This document shows positions 1-13,900 of a DNA stretch of 64,000 nt, piece by piece. The DNA lies in the NCBI RefSeq assembly GCF_022965805.1, contig NC_133115.1, positions 32,479,321 through 32,543,320 on the forward strand, read 5' to 3'. A model generated the notes under the pieces. That model worked only from the letters and a program-made list of their open reading frames with translations. It was not told where the DNA came from and ran no database searches. The DNA comes from Primulina eburnea (taxonomy: Eukaryota > Streptophyta > Magnoliopsida > Lamiales > Gesneriaceae). The position numbers and the translations under genes were made by a program. Positions within the stretch are counted from its first letter, which is position 1, and the number at the start of each line of letters is the position of its first letter.

Positions 1-1031
1 TAGAATACAAAACCAATTCAAGTACAGTCAAATCAAAAGATCTGATCAGTAAGTGCACAAGGCAATGCATGTCACATCTTCAGAAAGGAAAATATTTCTG
101 GAAACGATACAAGCAACTTTAATTATTTTCAACATCTTTCTTTAAAAGACAGTTTTACCCCATTTTCAAACTATCCTATACATAAGAATATTCTTTAAAT
201 TGACTTTCATCTGACATAGTGACATCTACAACAGAAAATGTCCTTTCCATAAATAAAACCAAATGTAAATAATATTTTCAATTCACTTCCTACTTGGAAG
301 CAGAAAGGTGCTCCAATGATTTTCTCAAGGGGCTGGCCTAGGAAGTAAACTCACCCAAAATGCTAGAGACAAAAGACTTATTATCCTAATCCGTAGGAGA
401 GGGAAATGTAGAGTATAAGTCCCACCATTCTTGGTCTGTAACGCAGAAGAGAGTGAACAGCATATACTACCACTGAAATGGTAGGAGAGTTGGTCGTGAA
501 AATTTGGTTTCAATAATCTACTATCTTCCTTTTTTTGATAGGCTTTGCACATAAAAATTTCTAATTTAATTTGTTTTCTCCTAGCCAAATTTATTCACCA
601 GCAAAGCACCTAGGAACGTCACAATGCACCAGCTTCTTGTTAAAATCGAATCTCACAGCACTTCAATGAACTGAACTCCAGGGAAACGATTTCATCCTCC
701 ATGACTCAAGCTTGGGAATTGCATCAAGTACACGGAAGAGAACAAATCAAACAAAAACAAAACTTCTTAAAAATCAGCCGAACAACAAAAGAACTAAGAT
801 TTTCTCGGCTAAGGTCCCAAACCACGGTATTTTACTAATAAATAAAACCTAAGAAATGTAGCAAATCAAACTGAAACAATTTCAAACATAAATATGAATA
901 TCGAGCATCGAAATTATCAAGACTGGTTCCATTATCATGCTGATGAAAGAAACTAGATATTCGGCCACAATTAAGCTCCGCAATCATGGAAATCGGATTT
1001 AGTATGAAGAGCGCGAAGAAAAACCCTTACC
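1..1031 (-). other. Possible 5' leader exons and introns of a gene running off the left edge
   Basis: No main coding region is recognisable here. On the minus strand there is a good donor at 1031/1030 (CCCAG|GTAAGG). A candidate second leader exon spans about 610-710, with an acceptor preceded by a T-rich tract and a donor reading CCTAG|GTGC. That exon holds a complete 20-codon ORF (640-702, minus). This pattern suits a 5' UTR with introns belonging to a gene whose coding part lies left of the window. It is an inference from splice-like signals only; the stretch could also be plain intergenic DNA. Confidence 0.3.
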
Positions 1032-1386
1032 TGGGTTCTTCGAAGAACTTCCAAGAATTAGCTGGATGTGCGTCTGAACAAAAACCAAGCCATGGATCAA
1101 AGGCTTTGTTGGGCTTTGAAATTTGCGATGGGCTCTAATTGGGCTCCGCTTGTTCTAAAATCAAAGTATTCGTCTAATTATCGACATAATTTTCCATAAA
1201 ATTTCAAATTATTTTATAAATTTGAGAGGATGTTTTATTTTATTATTTATTTATTATTATTTTTTATTTCAATTAGAAAATGATATTTTAAAAAATTATA
1301 TCTTATCAATAAAGTAAAACTTATTAATTATTTAATTATTCATTATATAATAACACTTACAATATTGTTTTTATAACATTGATTTA
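1032..1386. other. AT-rich intergenic stretch
   Basis: No ORF, RNA gene or clear repeat is visible. If the leader at 1-1031 is real, this is the promoter side of that gene. The SINE follows directly. Confidence 0.4.
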
Positions 1387-1520
1387 TATTATATATTGGT
1401 ATTTTTTTTTCAATTTTCTAAACTATGGAACGGAGAGGGCTTGAACTCGAACCACTTACAGGGGCAAAAAAGGTGAGACTACTTGAGCCAAAGCCCGGTC
1501 TCTATTATATATTGGTATTT
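1387..1520 (-). mobile_element. tRNA-derived SINE with perfect 18-bp target site duplication
   Basis: The body is 1405-1502 on the minus strand. It carries an A-box-like block (TGGCTCAAGTAG), about 35 bases later a B box (GGTTCGAGTTC), and an A-rich 3' tail at the low-coordinate end. It is flanked by a perfect 18-bp direct repeat, TATTATATATTGGTATTT, at 1387-1404 and 1503-1520. Internal Pol III promoter boxes, a short body, an A tail and a long target duplication are the hallmarks of a SINE mobilised by a LINE. The identical duplication suggests a fairly recent insertion. It lies just beyond the 3' end of the BAGP1-like gene. Confidence 0.85.
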
Positions 1521-1931
1521 ATGACTCAGAATAAGTAAATATTTGATTTATCATAAGATTTGACTTTCTTTCAATAATTTTGATATATTATTTTGCAGAA
1601 AGGGTGTAAAAATACACAACAGTTGCATACAACAAAAACTTAACCGGAGTTCAACTGGTATACAACGAACTCAAATAACAGTAACAAGACAAATATGTGT
1701 GCCAAGTACTAGAACTAAAATTTCAAATACAAGGCTCAGAGGTTTGCACCGCTTATACTCGGTCGAAGAGATAGGGTGTAAACACGTCTGAATGGGAATA
1801 CAAATGGTTGTGTAAATTACACTCAGTTCCTGCTGATTGATGAACTCCCAACAGGATGAACGCCAGAAGGAAAAGTATACGCGACTTGTATCCCATGTGT
1901 GTAAAGGATTTTGTATGTGATTTGTAAACAT

Positions 1932-4900
1932 TCAAATGGTTTCTTGGCTGACAGCAGAAGACGAGGAAATATTTTGTATCTCAGGGACAGAGGTCTTCAA
2001 CTTCATGTATGAACGAGCTACTTCTAGCATTACATCCACCTCTTTCTTATACTGCAATGTAAATGATTATGTTTAGACTATTGTCATCCTTCATTCTGGG
2101 TTTTGTTCACCAACATTGAAATTTTCAAAAGAAAAAAGAGAAGAATGGTAGAACATGACTATCGATAAATTACAAGTCAAAACATATACCTCATTAATAG
2201 CACCTGCTTTTATCTTGGATTGCATTATACACCATTTTTTGAAATGTGCACCTGTGAGGATGGTAAAACAGTGAATGCACATCACTCATTCAAATTTAAA
2301 ATGTTCGTCTAAATTTAAAAGGTTTTAACTGCTCATCATTAGCAACCAAGCACTATAAAATTCTTGAAGATTTCATTCACAGATTCTGATGAAGATGACA
2401 TCAGATCCTCAAAAACTCTTATACTAACTCTAAAGAAATAAAAAATGAAATGACAAAAAAATATCAACAAAAATAAATTTTTTAAAAAAAATAAAAACAA
2501 AAAAGAGCGAGATATTGAATCAAAAGATGGCCACAACAAGGATTGACAAAAATGTGTATCTCAAATTAAACCTTAAATTGCAGTGTCCTGAGGACTTTCA
2601 GATAACAAATATGCTCCACAAATTTCAGCCAATAAATAATAAAATGGAGTGTCCAGATGCATTTCATTTTCAAGGAGACAAGGTGAGCAAAGAGAAAGAG
2701 ACTGCATAAGAAAGAACATGATGTGAAACACACACTAACAAGCTCAAACAAACCACCAAGCAGAGGACTAAGAAACTGCAAAACTCACCAACTTTAATAT
2801 CCAAGGTGCATGAAGACTCGGAGTTCGTCTCTAACGACCATCTACAGTGGACCTGGTTCACACAAGGCATCTTGGTAATAAAGAAGAGAACATAGAATAG
2901 ACAAGGGAGACAAACTTCAGATAATTGACAGTGGATTACATCAGCCAATCCTTGTACAATTAACCATCCAATATGTAAATTATTCTGGATACTCTAAAAA
3001 AATTATTAAGATCAGAAGAATAAGAATAGGAAACTGATGCTTAATAGTATATTAGCATACCTCAAAATATGATCCAAATGGAACATCATGGGCCTGTTGT
3101 ACAGTCTCAAACACCTATGTAGTAAACAAATTCACGCATATATATTAACGTATTAATTCCACAAGAGCAGATAAAACTCATGAGATAGTTGCATGATTGA
3201 TAAGGTAGAAAAGTCAAGTTCTACCAGATTTTTCTTATCTGCTGACAAGACAGCATGCTGCCACTCGGTCATTGCTGTATCTGGAGGGCACATCGGGCTA
3301 TTACACAAGGTTCTGAATGTAATTTCTCTGACTTGACCATCATATTCATCGGCAGCATGCCACTGACCCATCTGAAGTAAGCATAACAAGAAACTTGAGA
3401 TGATTAACACCATAAAATCCAAATCAAAATAAGTAAATCATATTTTTGGAGCTCATTTTCTTCGAACACAGTTTATATCACCACCTGAAGAATGACACCG
3501 CAGATCGTTTGACATTCGAGATAGATTTCATGGGATGTCTAGCACAACTATCTATTAAGGAAACATAATTACTGGAACCTAATTCAAGATGTCTTGGTCA
3601 TAAGAACCTGTGTAGCACCCACGGACATTTCCCGAGCATGTATTTTAAATATACGCAGTGGAAGACTTACAGAAATTTTTTCAATATTTTCACGAGGATA
3701 TGGTCCACAGTTGAGTGATAATAATGTAGAAAAATATTTTATGCACCAGTGAATCATGGCCCTAATTGGGATATCACTGCTTGCAAACTCATGTACCTCA
3801 TAGCAAGAAGAGCATGTGAGGCTCTCTTCAAGCGCAACCATGTTCATAAAACATTTACCTACCCTGATTTACTATATACACCAAAATGTTGCTATTAATA
3901 ATATATACTAGTCAGTATTCTAACCCTCACTAGTCCTTGAAAGATTTAATCATATGTTTTTATTTATTGTAATTTACAAAATCAAGAACTCGAGAATCGG
4001 GACACGGAAGGAACAAGCATGTAGGCTGCAAGATGATGAAATTATATTTTCCTATTTTTATATTTTAGACTAGACATGACATCGATTTGTACAAGTGACA
4101 TTTTATTTTGTTTTATCTAAGCAATAAATTAATTATTTGTAATAGTGAATCTGTGTATGGCTTGAAGTACTTCTCTGTGTATGGCTTGAAGTACTTCCGA
4201 AAAAGACCAAAATCCTTGTACAAAATAGTCGTAGAAAATGTGACACCAAACGAGGGATAAGCCAGTAATCTCCGAACTGGGAGCCACAAAATCCTTGCGC
4301 CCTTGATTATAAGTATTTAGATGTCCATATCAGTAAAAACTGAAGCTAGAACAATTGAATTAACATTGAAACCTTCGTAAATATGAATTAGATTTAAACT
4401 CATTTTGACCAGAAGAATCAACGATCTGATATGAAGTAGATGAATAACTTTCAACAAATATTTGTTACTTACAACGAGATTAGAATCCTTTCGGACAGAT
4501 CGGTATTCATGTATGAAAGTCGAACCATCATCTAGCAGAAACTTGAAAAATTGCTCAGCTGTGCAGGGAAAAACTTCCTGGAGAACAATACACTTATCAA
4601 AGCAATACATATAAATATGTTGCTTGAACTTAATATCAAATATAAAAGGATAGGTATACAGACATTGAATATTCCAGAAAGACATTCCTCTTTGATGAAT
4701 GGTTGAAACTTTTCGGTCTTGGCCATGCTTTCCTCAGAGACTTTAGAATGCCTTCTGCTGCCTCTGAGAGAACTGCTATGAGCACGCAATGCTGATTGTT
4801 CCTTTTCCTGTATACATACACATAAATATGTGAAGGAGCTCTATGCAATTCAAGCATGTGAGAGAGATCTGTAATACGAGGACACAAAAAGAAAATCTAA

Positions 4901-7900
4901 TTTTAATAGCAATCGGACTGATACTAATATTCTTCAAATATGGCTGAGTAGCAACCACCCCATGATCACGGTAATTTCATTAATTGTCAAGTTTCTTTCA
5001 TTGTCACTACTCACCAATGGAGCATGACAATCGAAGAATCTATGCTTCCAATTCTCATTCATGATGTGTGCCGCCTTATTATCAAAGTACCACTTCAAAA
5101 TCGCAGTTCTCAAGAAAAATGTGTGGAGAATTCATTATGGATTCATACCCAGCCAACATAAATATATCATTCAATTAAAACGATAAAAAAGCCATGATCT
5201 AGTCCTACTGCTTTTTAAAAGTATTGAAGTTTAAAGCGCAGAAAAGTATGTGTAGTAACCTTGTCCCACATGGGTTAGAAAAAGAAGTTCAAAATGGTTT
5301 ATAATCAGAAACAATTCACTCATGTGGCAGCACTGATTAATCATTTTCATAAAACGGGAATGAATACGAAGTAGTTGGACGAGCCTGAGTCCGGAGCACG
5401 ACAGAATGGTATCGAAGTCGATCACTAATAACACCGGGAAATAATTGTATAAAATGTTACGTTAGTGAGAGCCACATCTTGAATCTACGGGGCAAAATGC
5501 AACATCCATAGGAAACTACCACTTGAATCTACAACTACCTTTCGACGTTGGTGGAACAAAAGGTCAATCCGCGATGAAAATGCCGTGTTGTGAAAGAGAT
5601 GATTATAGTATCCCTTGTCCCACGTAGGTTAGAAAAAAAAGTTTAAAAGAGTTTACAATGAGGCACTCTTATGACAACTTGGACTAACCAATTTAGAAAT
5701 ACGAGTACGGACACGAAGTTATTGTTACAGGGGTCCATTATGCAATTGTATTTATGACAATATGTGCATCTGATCAGTGGCTAAACCATTTAAAATCAAA
5801 CCCATTCATAAAACGACATAAAAAGACTCGTGATATTCAAATCTACTCTTCATTTACCTCTAAATGGAAAATAAGGTTACCATATGCAAAATATCAACTT
5901 TGACTCTAAGATGAAAGGCAGCTAAGTTCTCATTTGCTGAAATGTTAAAAAATAATGGGTAGCACTTCTAAAATAACCACCCAAGGGTGTGTGCAAGCAT
6001 GAAGATCGAAAAGCCAAGAATCAAACCTTTTTCTCAGCTTCCAACATTTCATGATAGTTCTTCACTGCACGTTGTATAGCTCTCAGCGCATGATTTCTAT
6101 TCCAGAAAGAAGCAAACATATATCTTACCCTACCTGAAAGAAACACAATTAGTATCTTATACGCACACAGACATGAATTCACACTTTTGCATAATAATAC
6201 ACATTCAGCAAGACCAAATTTAGACTGCTTTATACTTAAACTAACTTCGGTAAGAGTTGGCATTAAGTACCAATAAGATTCGACATGAGTGTGCGCTTTT
6301 ATATAAGAATATATAAGTTTAATGAGACCAAATCAAACACTTTTGTGCTTATAGTAGCATTAATATTAGTTTTCCTTCCACAGGATGAAATGATAAGATG
6401 TGAACCGCATCTAGTTTTCACTTTTCAACTACTCTTTCTTTACACCTCAAGTTTACACATTGCATACTATGTTACCAATCAAAAAAAGATTAAAAAGAGA
6501 ACAAGTTTCCCCCACAACGCACAGAGTAAAAGTGAAATTAAGCAGCACCAAGAAGGTATATCCATCTTAGACTTGTGTATGATAATTTTCCAAGATCGAA
6601 GCACCAAATTCTAAAGAGACTTAAAAAAAATTCCCTTTTGATATGTCACCTGATAATGAGGTTTACAGGCAATATGCAAATCTCGGTTAAACATGGGATA
6701 CATCAAGATTAACTCAAGAAGACCAGCAGAAGCCAAAAAGGAAGAGTTACCAACCATCCGGACTTCCTAGAGGAGGCACACCATGTCCCCCAGCACCAGT
6801 TTGAAGAATTATTGTAACAGCAGGATTGATCAATGCATGCTGGCTCCTCTTTATCTGAGACGGAAAACCAACAAACAATTTCATCATTTCACACTTCCAG
6901 TCAAAGCTTATGAGCATGCAGAAAATGATAGTGAATTTTTGTACCTCGTCTATGTCTCCAAAAGGTATAATTACCTGTAAACATGGAGATGGACTCATAC
7001 TTCAGGTAGAAACCAAAAATGCACTGACAGCCAAGACTGAAAATTATTTGACTAACAGTTTCCATTCATATAATTCAATAGTTTGTATATAGTATTATGA
7101 GGAAAATAATGAAGAATTGGACTGGCTCAAATATGTGAAAAGATGAATAAGCATTCCATATCGAACAGTTAAGTGGAGATGATATTTGCAGAACACAGAT
7201 GACAAAAACAAGTATATTCCTTGCATGGATTGCTTGAGAAGTATTTGATGTAATCTACTATTGAATAAAGGAATATAAAGCAGTTTCCAGATGTATTAAA
7301 ACAGAAAATACCTAGAGTGAGCATGCAGAATAGACCATGCTACTAATTCTTATGTAGTTTATTTTATTTTTATGATTTGCGTATATTTTCTTCGATATTA
7401 ACATGATTCTTTGAACTATAAGATACATTTAAAATATTACATGCTGGAGGCATATCAAATATGCCTCTCTCATAGGTTTCCATCTTGTGTGTTTGACTTC
7501 ACACACTTGTTTTTTGTATCCACCACGCAGAGCGCTATCGCAGCCAAAATGTACTTGAATCTCGTCTGATGAAACGGTGAAAAGAATACCGTGCCCAAAA
7601 AATGAAAAAACAAAAGGGAAAATATTTTTCCTTTTGAGAATTGGTCATGAAAATTTCATGAATAATTACGTTATATTTGCAACAGAAAAGAACTTGAGGC
7701 TCGGCTAGTAAAAGAAATTTATCTCTCAATGGAAGGTGAAACAATTGGTTTTTACCTCAAGACTATTTCCAATATCTCTGGGCTTGGTCACATGTTAGAC
7801 TCCAAACACAAATTGCAATAAAACGCTCCAGAGGCTTATTACTTTTCGATATAAACCAAGTTATTTGTGCATCAAGTAAATATATGTCATATATAAAAGG

Positions 7901-10900
7901 GAGAGCATCAAATCTTGAACCAACAAGAACTAATGAAGTTTTTAAATTGGAAGTTTCAGGGAGGTGCCTCACAAAGAACTGCTTGAAAGATTCCAAAGAA
8001 ACTGACCTTCATTTGCTTTGAGAAAACATTAGAATGGAAGCAGATGTGCCATGTTGATACATACATTCTACCATGGTACAAAAATGATCTTTCAAGTGCA
8101 CATGAATAGCTATGTTCAACAACCTGAGAAACAAAATGATTAATATCAGCAACTGAATTTACCAACAGTCGCCAAAATAATAGATACTTTAAACAGACAA
8201 ACACAAGACCAAACTCATTCTAAAGAGAGTTTGGAACTAAGAATGGCCCAGATGAAAGTAGAGAACTATGCCTCATCTGGAAGAAGATTAAATATTGTTT
8301 GCAATGGCCCAGGTTTCTGATGAACAACAGTAGGTCTTTGTTTATCTAAAGTTCTTCTTCGATTAACAGCACCAGCATAGCCATTTAACCTGAAAGAACA
8401 TTAAACTAGTTAAGATAATTTACTGGAAAGGCATTACCGTCGCCATAAAGAAATGAATTCCAAATGGGCAGATTATCCTTTATATATGAACAATTAAAAA
8501 ATTGATTCTGCTTGTGCCAAGTCAAAACATAATAATCAGGAAGTAAAGATATGTATATTAAAAGGAAAGATATTGTAATGTGTGTGCATAACTGTTTGAG
8601 AACATACAATTGTTCTTCAAATTTTATTCATCTATGTGAGCTTAGCAAGAAATTTTAAAGAATGTTACTAAAATTTCAAATTAAATGAGCAAGATTGATG
8701 AACTCCCAGATCCCAGCAAAATTACACGACAATGTCTTCTATGTTTAAGTAAAATAGGTAGATTTAAGGCCATATAATAATTCACAAAGGTCTCACAACA
8801 AGAAATAAAAATTGCTCATGCTATGTTAGTGAGCATTTCTAGACAAAATAGCAGGTCTAACCCAATATTAAGTGCAAATATTAATGAACTTTTAACTTTC
8901 TCCAAGTTACCAGAAACAACTTCATCAGAAAAGCAACCCGAACAACTATTCAATCTCACGTATTTTACCCAAAGAGTCATTACCCAAGAATGTTGGACAT
9001 TTTACATTCTTACAAAGTAATGAACACAAATTTTACTAACAAAAGAGACGGTCACTTTTAACGAGAAGTCCCAAAGGGGGAGCATAAGTTATACAAAAGC
9101 AACCTGGAAGAGTTCATTTGGAGTTTGAGTGTTTTAATATGAAGACAGACCTGACAAGCCAAAAACAAAATGAGTTTTAAACCAATCGCCAGAAAAAAGG
9201 ACAAAATCTATTGGCTGGCAGAGTTTGAAAAGGATAAGTTACCTGCCCTGACGGGCTGTCCAATGTATACCAAACAGCCCCAGTTTGACCTTCGTGTTCA
9301 ACAGGAATATTCACTGAACCAAGAACTGCACTTTTCCAAATTATATCCCAATCATAAATGGTCACATTAATCTGCCAATAAAATTAGTAAAGAAAACAGA
9401 AAAAAAAAAAAAGAAGAAGAATTAGTCCAAGGAAAAAGGGACGAATAAAAGCAAGTGTTCGAATGTTAAAGACATGTTCATATTCTTAGAAAAAAGGGAC
9501 ATGTTCATCAGAGCAAATTCAATCACAAACAAAACTGCTTAAAAGATATCTTCAGTCATTTGGCAAGGGCTAACCATGTTCCACTACTTTCAGGAGTATT
9601 TCTTGGTGTCAACACAAGCTAGGGAATGAAATTTATAAATCTACAAATTTATTCTCTAGGTCATATGTTGATTTTCAATTGCCGATACCTGTACCAACAT
9701 TCCGTAATATAGCAAGAGAGACATCGTAGTTAATTAAAAACAAAATGGTGTTAAATAATGGAAAGACATAGCACAAACAGGGCAAATATAGATGGAATTT
9801 ATTTGTTGAACATGAGATTAGGATCTTAAGTTCCTCTGACTGAAGCCTTCAAAATTCCAGACACTGTAAAAAGGTTTTAAGTATTTGGAAAAAAAAGTAA
9901 TGGACAAAGTTGCTGGAAGTACAATCATGTTTTTTGAGTGTAATGGAGTTCTTGAGCAATATGTGCAATTAAAATCCATGTAATCGGACTGCTTTTCATG
10001 GAGTTCAGAATAGATTTGTAAAACAAGGCTGAAGATTAATTGACTTTACCATAAACCAATATATTACAGAAATATGAAATACACTGAACTATAATCTAGT
10101 ATCATTCGATAATTTGACAAGGAGAGGAAAAAGTTGGTCATAAATAAAACCTTCTCTATTTTTTATAAAAAGACAAACCAATATGAAACAATAAAATTTT
10201 AGTTAATAAAATCATAAAGCAGAAAATTAATACATCTTAACGACTAAAATTCATAATAAATGAATTAAAGCCCAATAACAGATGGATCCAAATAATGAAA
10301 TGTTTCATTTTTTTCCCTGTTTCCCACAATTTTCCATGTAAAGTTAACTACCTCCACAGGAAGCTCATCGATGGAGAAATTGAACTCCTCTCCCCACATG
10401 GGATTTCTAGAGCCAGGTACCATTGAACTACAAGAACAAATAAATCATTAACTATTTAAAATTCCTGCACGAGATGCCATAAAGGTAATGCAGAAATCAT
10501 GTTAGAATAGTACAAATTATTAAAACCAATTGTATCAAATCCCTATGCCACTCTCTGACCTCTACTTCAGGCTACACTGTGATAAAAAAACCAAAGCCTG
10601 AAATGAAGTTGAAAACAAAATCTCACCATTGTCAAAATTAAAAAGAAAATGAATAATTCCAATGCACAGAATATCTTTATAGAGGTATCTACACCCAACG
10701 GTATTAGTATCTCTGGGTCCCTTGGCCCAAATGGCATACAAAAAATATATCCATGTGTTGAATATGTTCTTATAGGCATAATTTGGTACACATGATAGGA
10801 TAAACATATGATATATAATATGAAGATAAGTTAATGATAAATAAGATGTAGGATATTATATTTAATGTTTGATATGATTTTAATAAGAGTGATTAAATTT

Positions 10901-13900
10901 ATATATTAGATTGTAATGACAAAATTAACTTTATCATAAAAAATTTTATAATTTCAAATTTGTTGCTTGAGTTCATATTTCTTATCTATTCATGCGCCGA
11001 CAGTGCTTGCATGATTTATTTTTTTTCCCCTAATTTTATATATTATATAATATGATAATTGAGCCCTTAATTTTGTGAGTCAAGTCACATATAAATATTT
11101 AAGGTTAATCGAGTGATACTAATAATTTTATTAAGGTTTATACAATTCACTTATATAATTATCTCGAGTTCATTTATATATTATCATATTATATAATATA
11201 TAAAAATAAATAAAAAAAATTATTTGATTTTAATTTCTACCTACAAGTAAAATGAGAGAACAATAAGGTTTAAGATTTTTATATATTGAGGGCAATTAAG
11301 TCAATTGTGGTGTTTTTATCATTAGATTAAAATTATCATGTCTCCTAAAAAAAATATTTTATCCTTATATAAAATTATTTATCACGGATTATCACGGGCT
11401 TTCTAAAAAAGTCTTAAACGTGGGATAAGAGAGGATTATTTATCAATCTCTCTTATCCCATGTACCAAACTATACCATTCAGTGAGTACTCAAGTTTTAG
11501 ACACAGTAACATCTTAGCCATATTGGCTCTCAGGTACAATCCATACTCAAAACATGTTCATCCGAGTCCGACATCCAAAATTCATTGGTTTTTTAGGAAG
11601 GACGTAAAAGTTTCCGTGCCAAATCTTATGGATGCAATTCCCTCTTCCATTGCTATGTTCAAAACTGAGTTAAATTCAATTTCATACAACATGGTCCAAG
11701 TCTATCTTTCTTCTCACAAGGTGCAATCAGTTTGTCAACAAGGACAGAAAATGAAAATTCAGTTGGTTGCATAGTCATTTAGGGAGCGATGCACACTAAA
11801 GCGCTAGGGTACTCTAGAGATGGAGGCGCAAATTACATATTTTTCACAAAGATAGGAAACATTATAAATAAACAATTCAATATAATATATGTTTCATATC
11901 AAAAAAAAAAAAATCATAGTATATTAAAATAAGCATCAAATATCTAAATCATCGAATTCCTCTTCACCGTCATCTTCCCAAACAATGATGAGTCATGTGT
12001 AGAACAAATTAGAGTAAAAGTTTGCATAGAAGATTACACTATCGTCTAAATCATCAAATTCATCTTCATCCTCCTCAACTAAATCTTCATCATAGGGGGA
12101 AGATTACATTAAAAGTTTGCAAAAAAACCTTATGAACTTTCTGATAAAAATTCTTGCATAAATGAGTGATAATAGGTTTTTTTTATCATTAAATAACCAT
12201 GAGCTTTGCTAATTGGGTTTCAAAATTGGTTGAACTTGAGTTAATTTTTATTTACCTACAAAATATCAGTCAACTTCTTTAAAGTGCGCACTTCTGGGCC
12301 TCTCCAATGCCTCGCGCCTAGGTTGAGGCGCACGCTTTAAGCATGCTTGTTTCAAGTGTTGCACCTGGGTTACAATGGGTGCTCCTGGCTCGGCTCGTCA
12401 CCTAGGCGCAGCCAGGTGCACGCTTTTAGTAACTATGGTCACTTGGTCGGGTCAAAACAAACTTGAAACAGGCAGCGTAGTTTTGGAGTGGTGGTTCAAT
12501 GCTACAAAATGAGCTGAAAAGATGGGAATAAACTAAATTTTATGTGTTTGGTCTGAGCAAGAAACAACAAATCTAATGACACTTTATGAAGTTCTAATGA
12601 GCTTAAAATAATAATGAGCTTACTCATGGAAGATGTAAAGCGAACTTCCAAGAGAGGTAACATTACAATCACACGAACATAGTTAAAAAGGCAAATAGAT
12701 GAAATTATAACACCAATAGTTTCAAAGATTAAGGATACTATAGAATTAAAAGCTTAGTAGGAGTAAAACTCACGACGTCCTAGATCCCATCCTTGGTAAA
12801 ACTATATATGATGGAAAAAACTGAATAATTTTGGTTCCTGAAAACATAAAAATGCTTATGTATGTTGTCTCATCAAATTCTTTTATTGAGGATAAGTAAA
12901 AAACAATAAAAATATTCACCCACTCATTTATATAGCATCCAACATAATCAGAAACAAAAACAAAAATCATAAAAACGGCATCACAACAATGAATGGAGCA
13001 GGAAAATTTCATAAAAAAACTAAACATAGATAAATCAAATCACCTAAACCGCTTTTCAGCACCACAAGTTACAATTGCATAAGGATCTGAAGTGCCATTC
13101 AAATTAGCCCCCATAAGATTCTTCGCAGCTAACAGTTCCACCTGAAACAGAACTTGCTATCGTAACATAAGAAAGGTCGTAGACAGGTTGTTGAAACTTT
13201 CTGTTTAGTTTAAAACCAGTTCAAGATACCTGCTGCTGAAATGATTTTAAAGTACCTTAATTAAGTAAGCAGAATTAGTTTGAGGGTCTCCTTTAAACTG
13301 GCCTGTCTACAAAAGAAGCGTAGGACTGCATGTCATGCGAGGAAAATTACTCCAGAGAAAAAATAACAAAAACAATATCCAAGATTGCACAAAGAATAAA
13401 AACTTTATAATTGCATGCAATAATCATGACAGAAAATATCTACTCCCAAGCATCAAAACTTAGTGGAGAAGGCCAGCATTAGTACAAGCAATTCTCATGG
13501 GACCATTTGTGAATCAGTCAGAAATACAATTCCAGCCAGACAAACATTTCTTTTCTAACAAATAATAATTTTAAACATTTTTGAACTTATATAAGTCGAG
13601 TAATTTTAGCTGTCAACTCCATCATATCTTTCGCCTTCTCAAATTAATTATCTTTCAAAGACTGTCATCTTATTAAATTGTTACTTATGATATACTACAA
13701 CAAGAAAAACATTATTTGATTGTATCCTCGAGTTGGTGTATGCCATGCAAAGTAGAAATTATTCCAGAGATCACATCTTTCTCTCTAGCAAGTTCACAAC
13801 ATCTTTACAGAGTAAAATCTTAAGGGAATTTAATTTACACTGGATGTTGCCAGAAAATCAAATTCATGGGTAACTGATTATATATTGAGAGAGAGAAATA

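Noticed and set aside
4150..4197. Tandem duplicate of CTGTGTATGGCTTGAAGTAC
   Set aside because: Two units only, in an intron; a simple slippage duplication without further structure.
4317..4958. Several minus-strand frames of 60-120 codons
   Set aside because: They are read-through extensions of the real BAGP1-like exons 4473-4577 and 4664-4807 into introns, or other frames of these.
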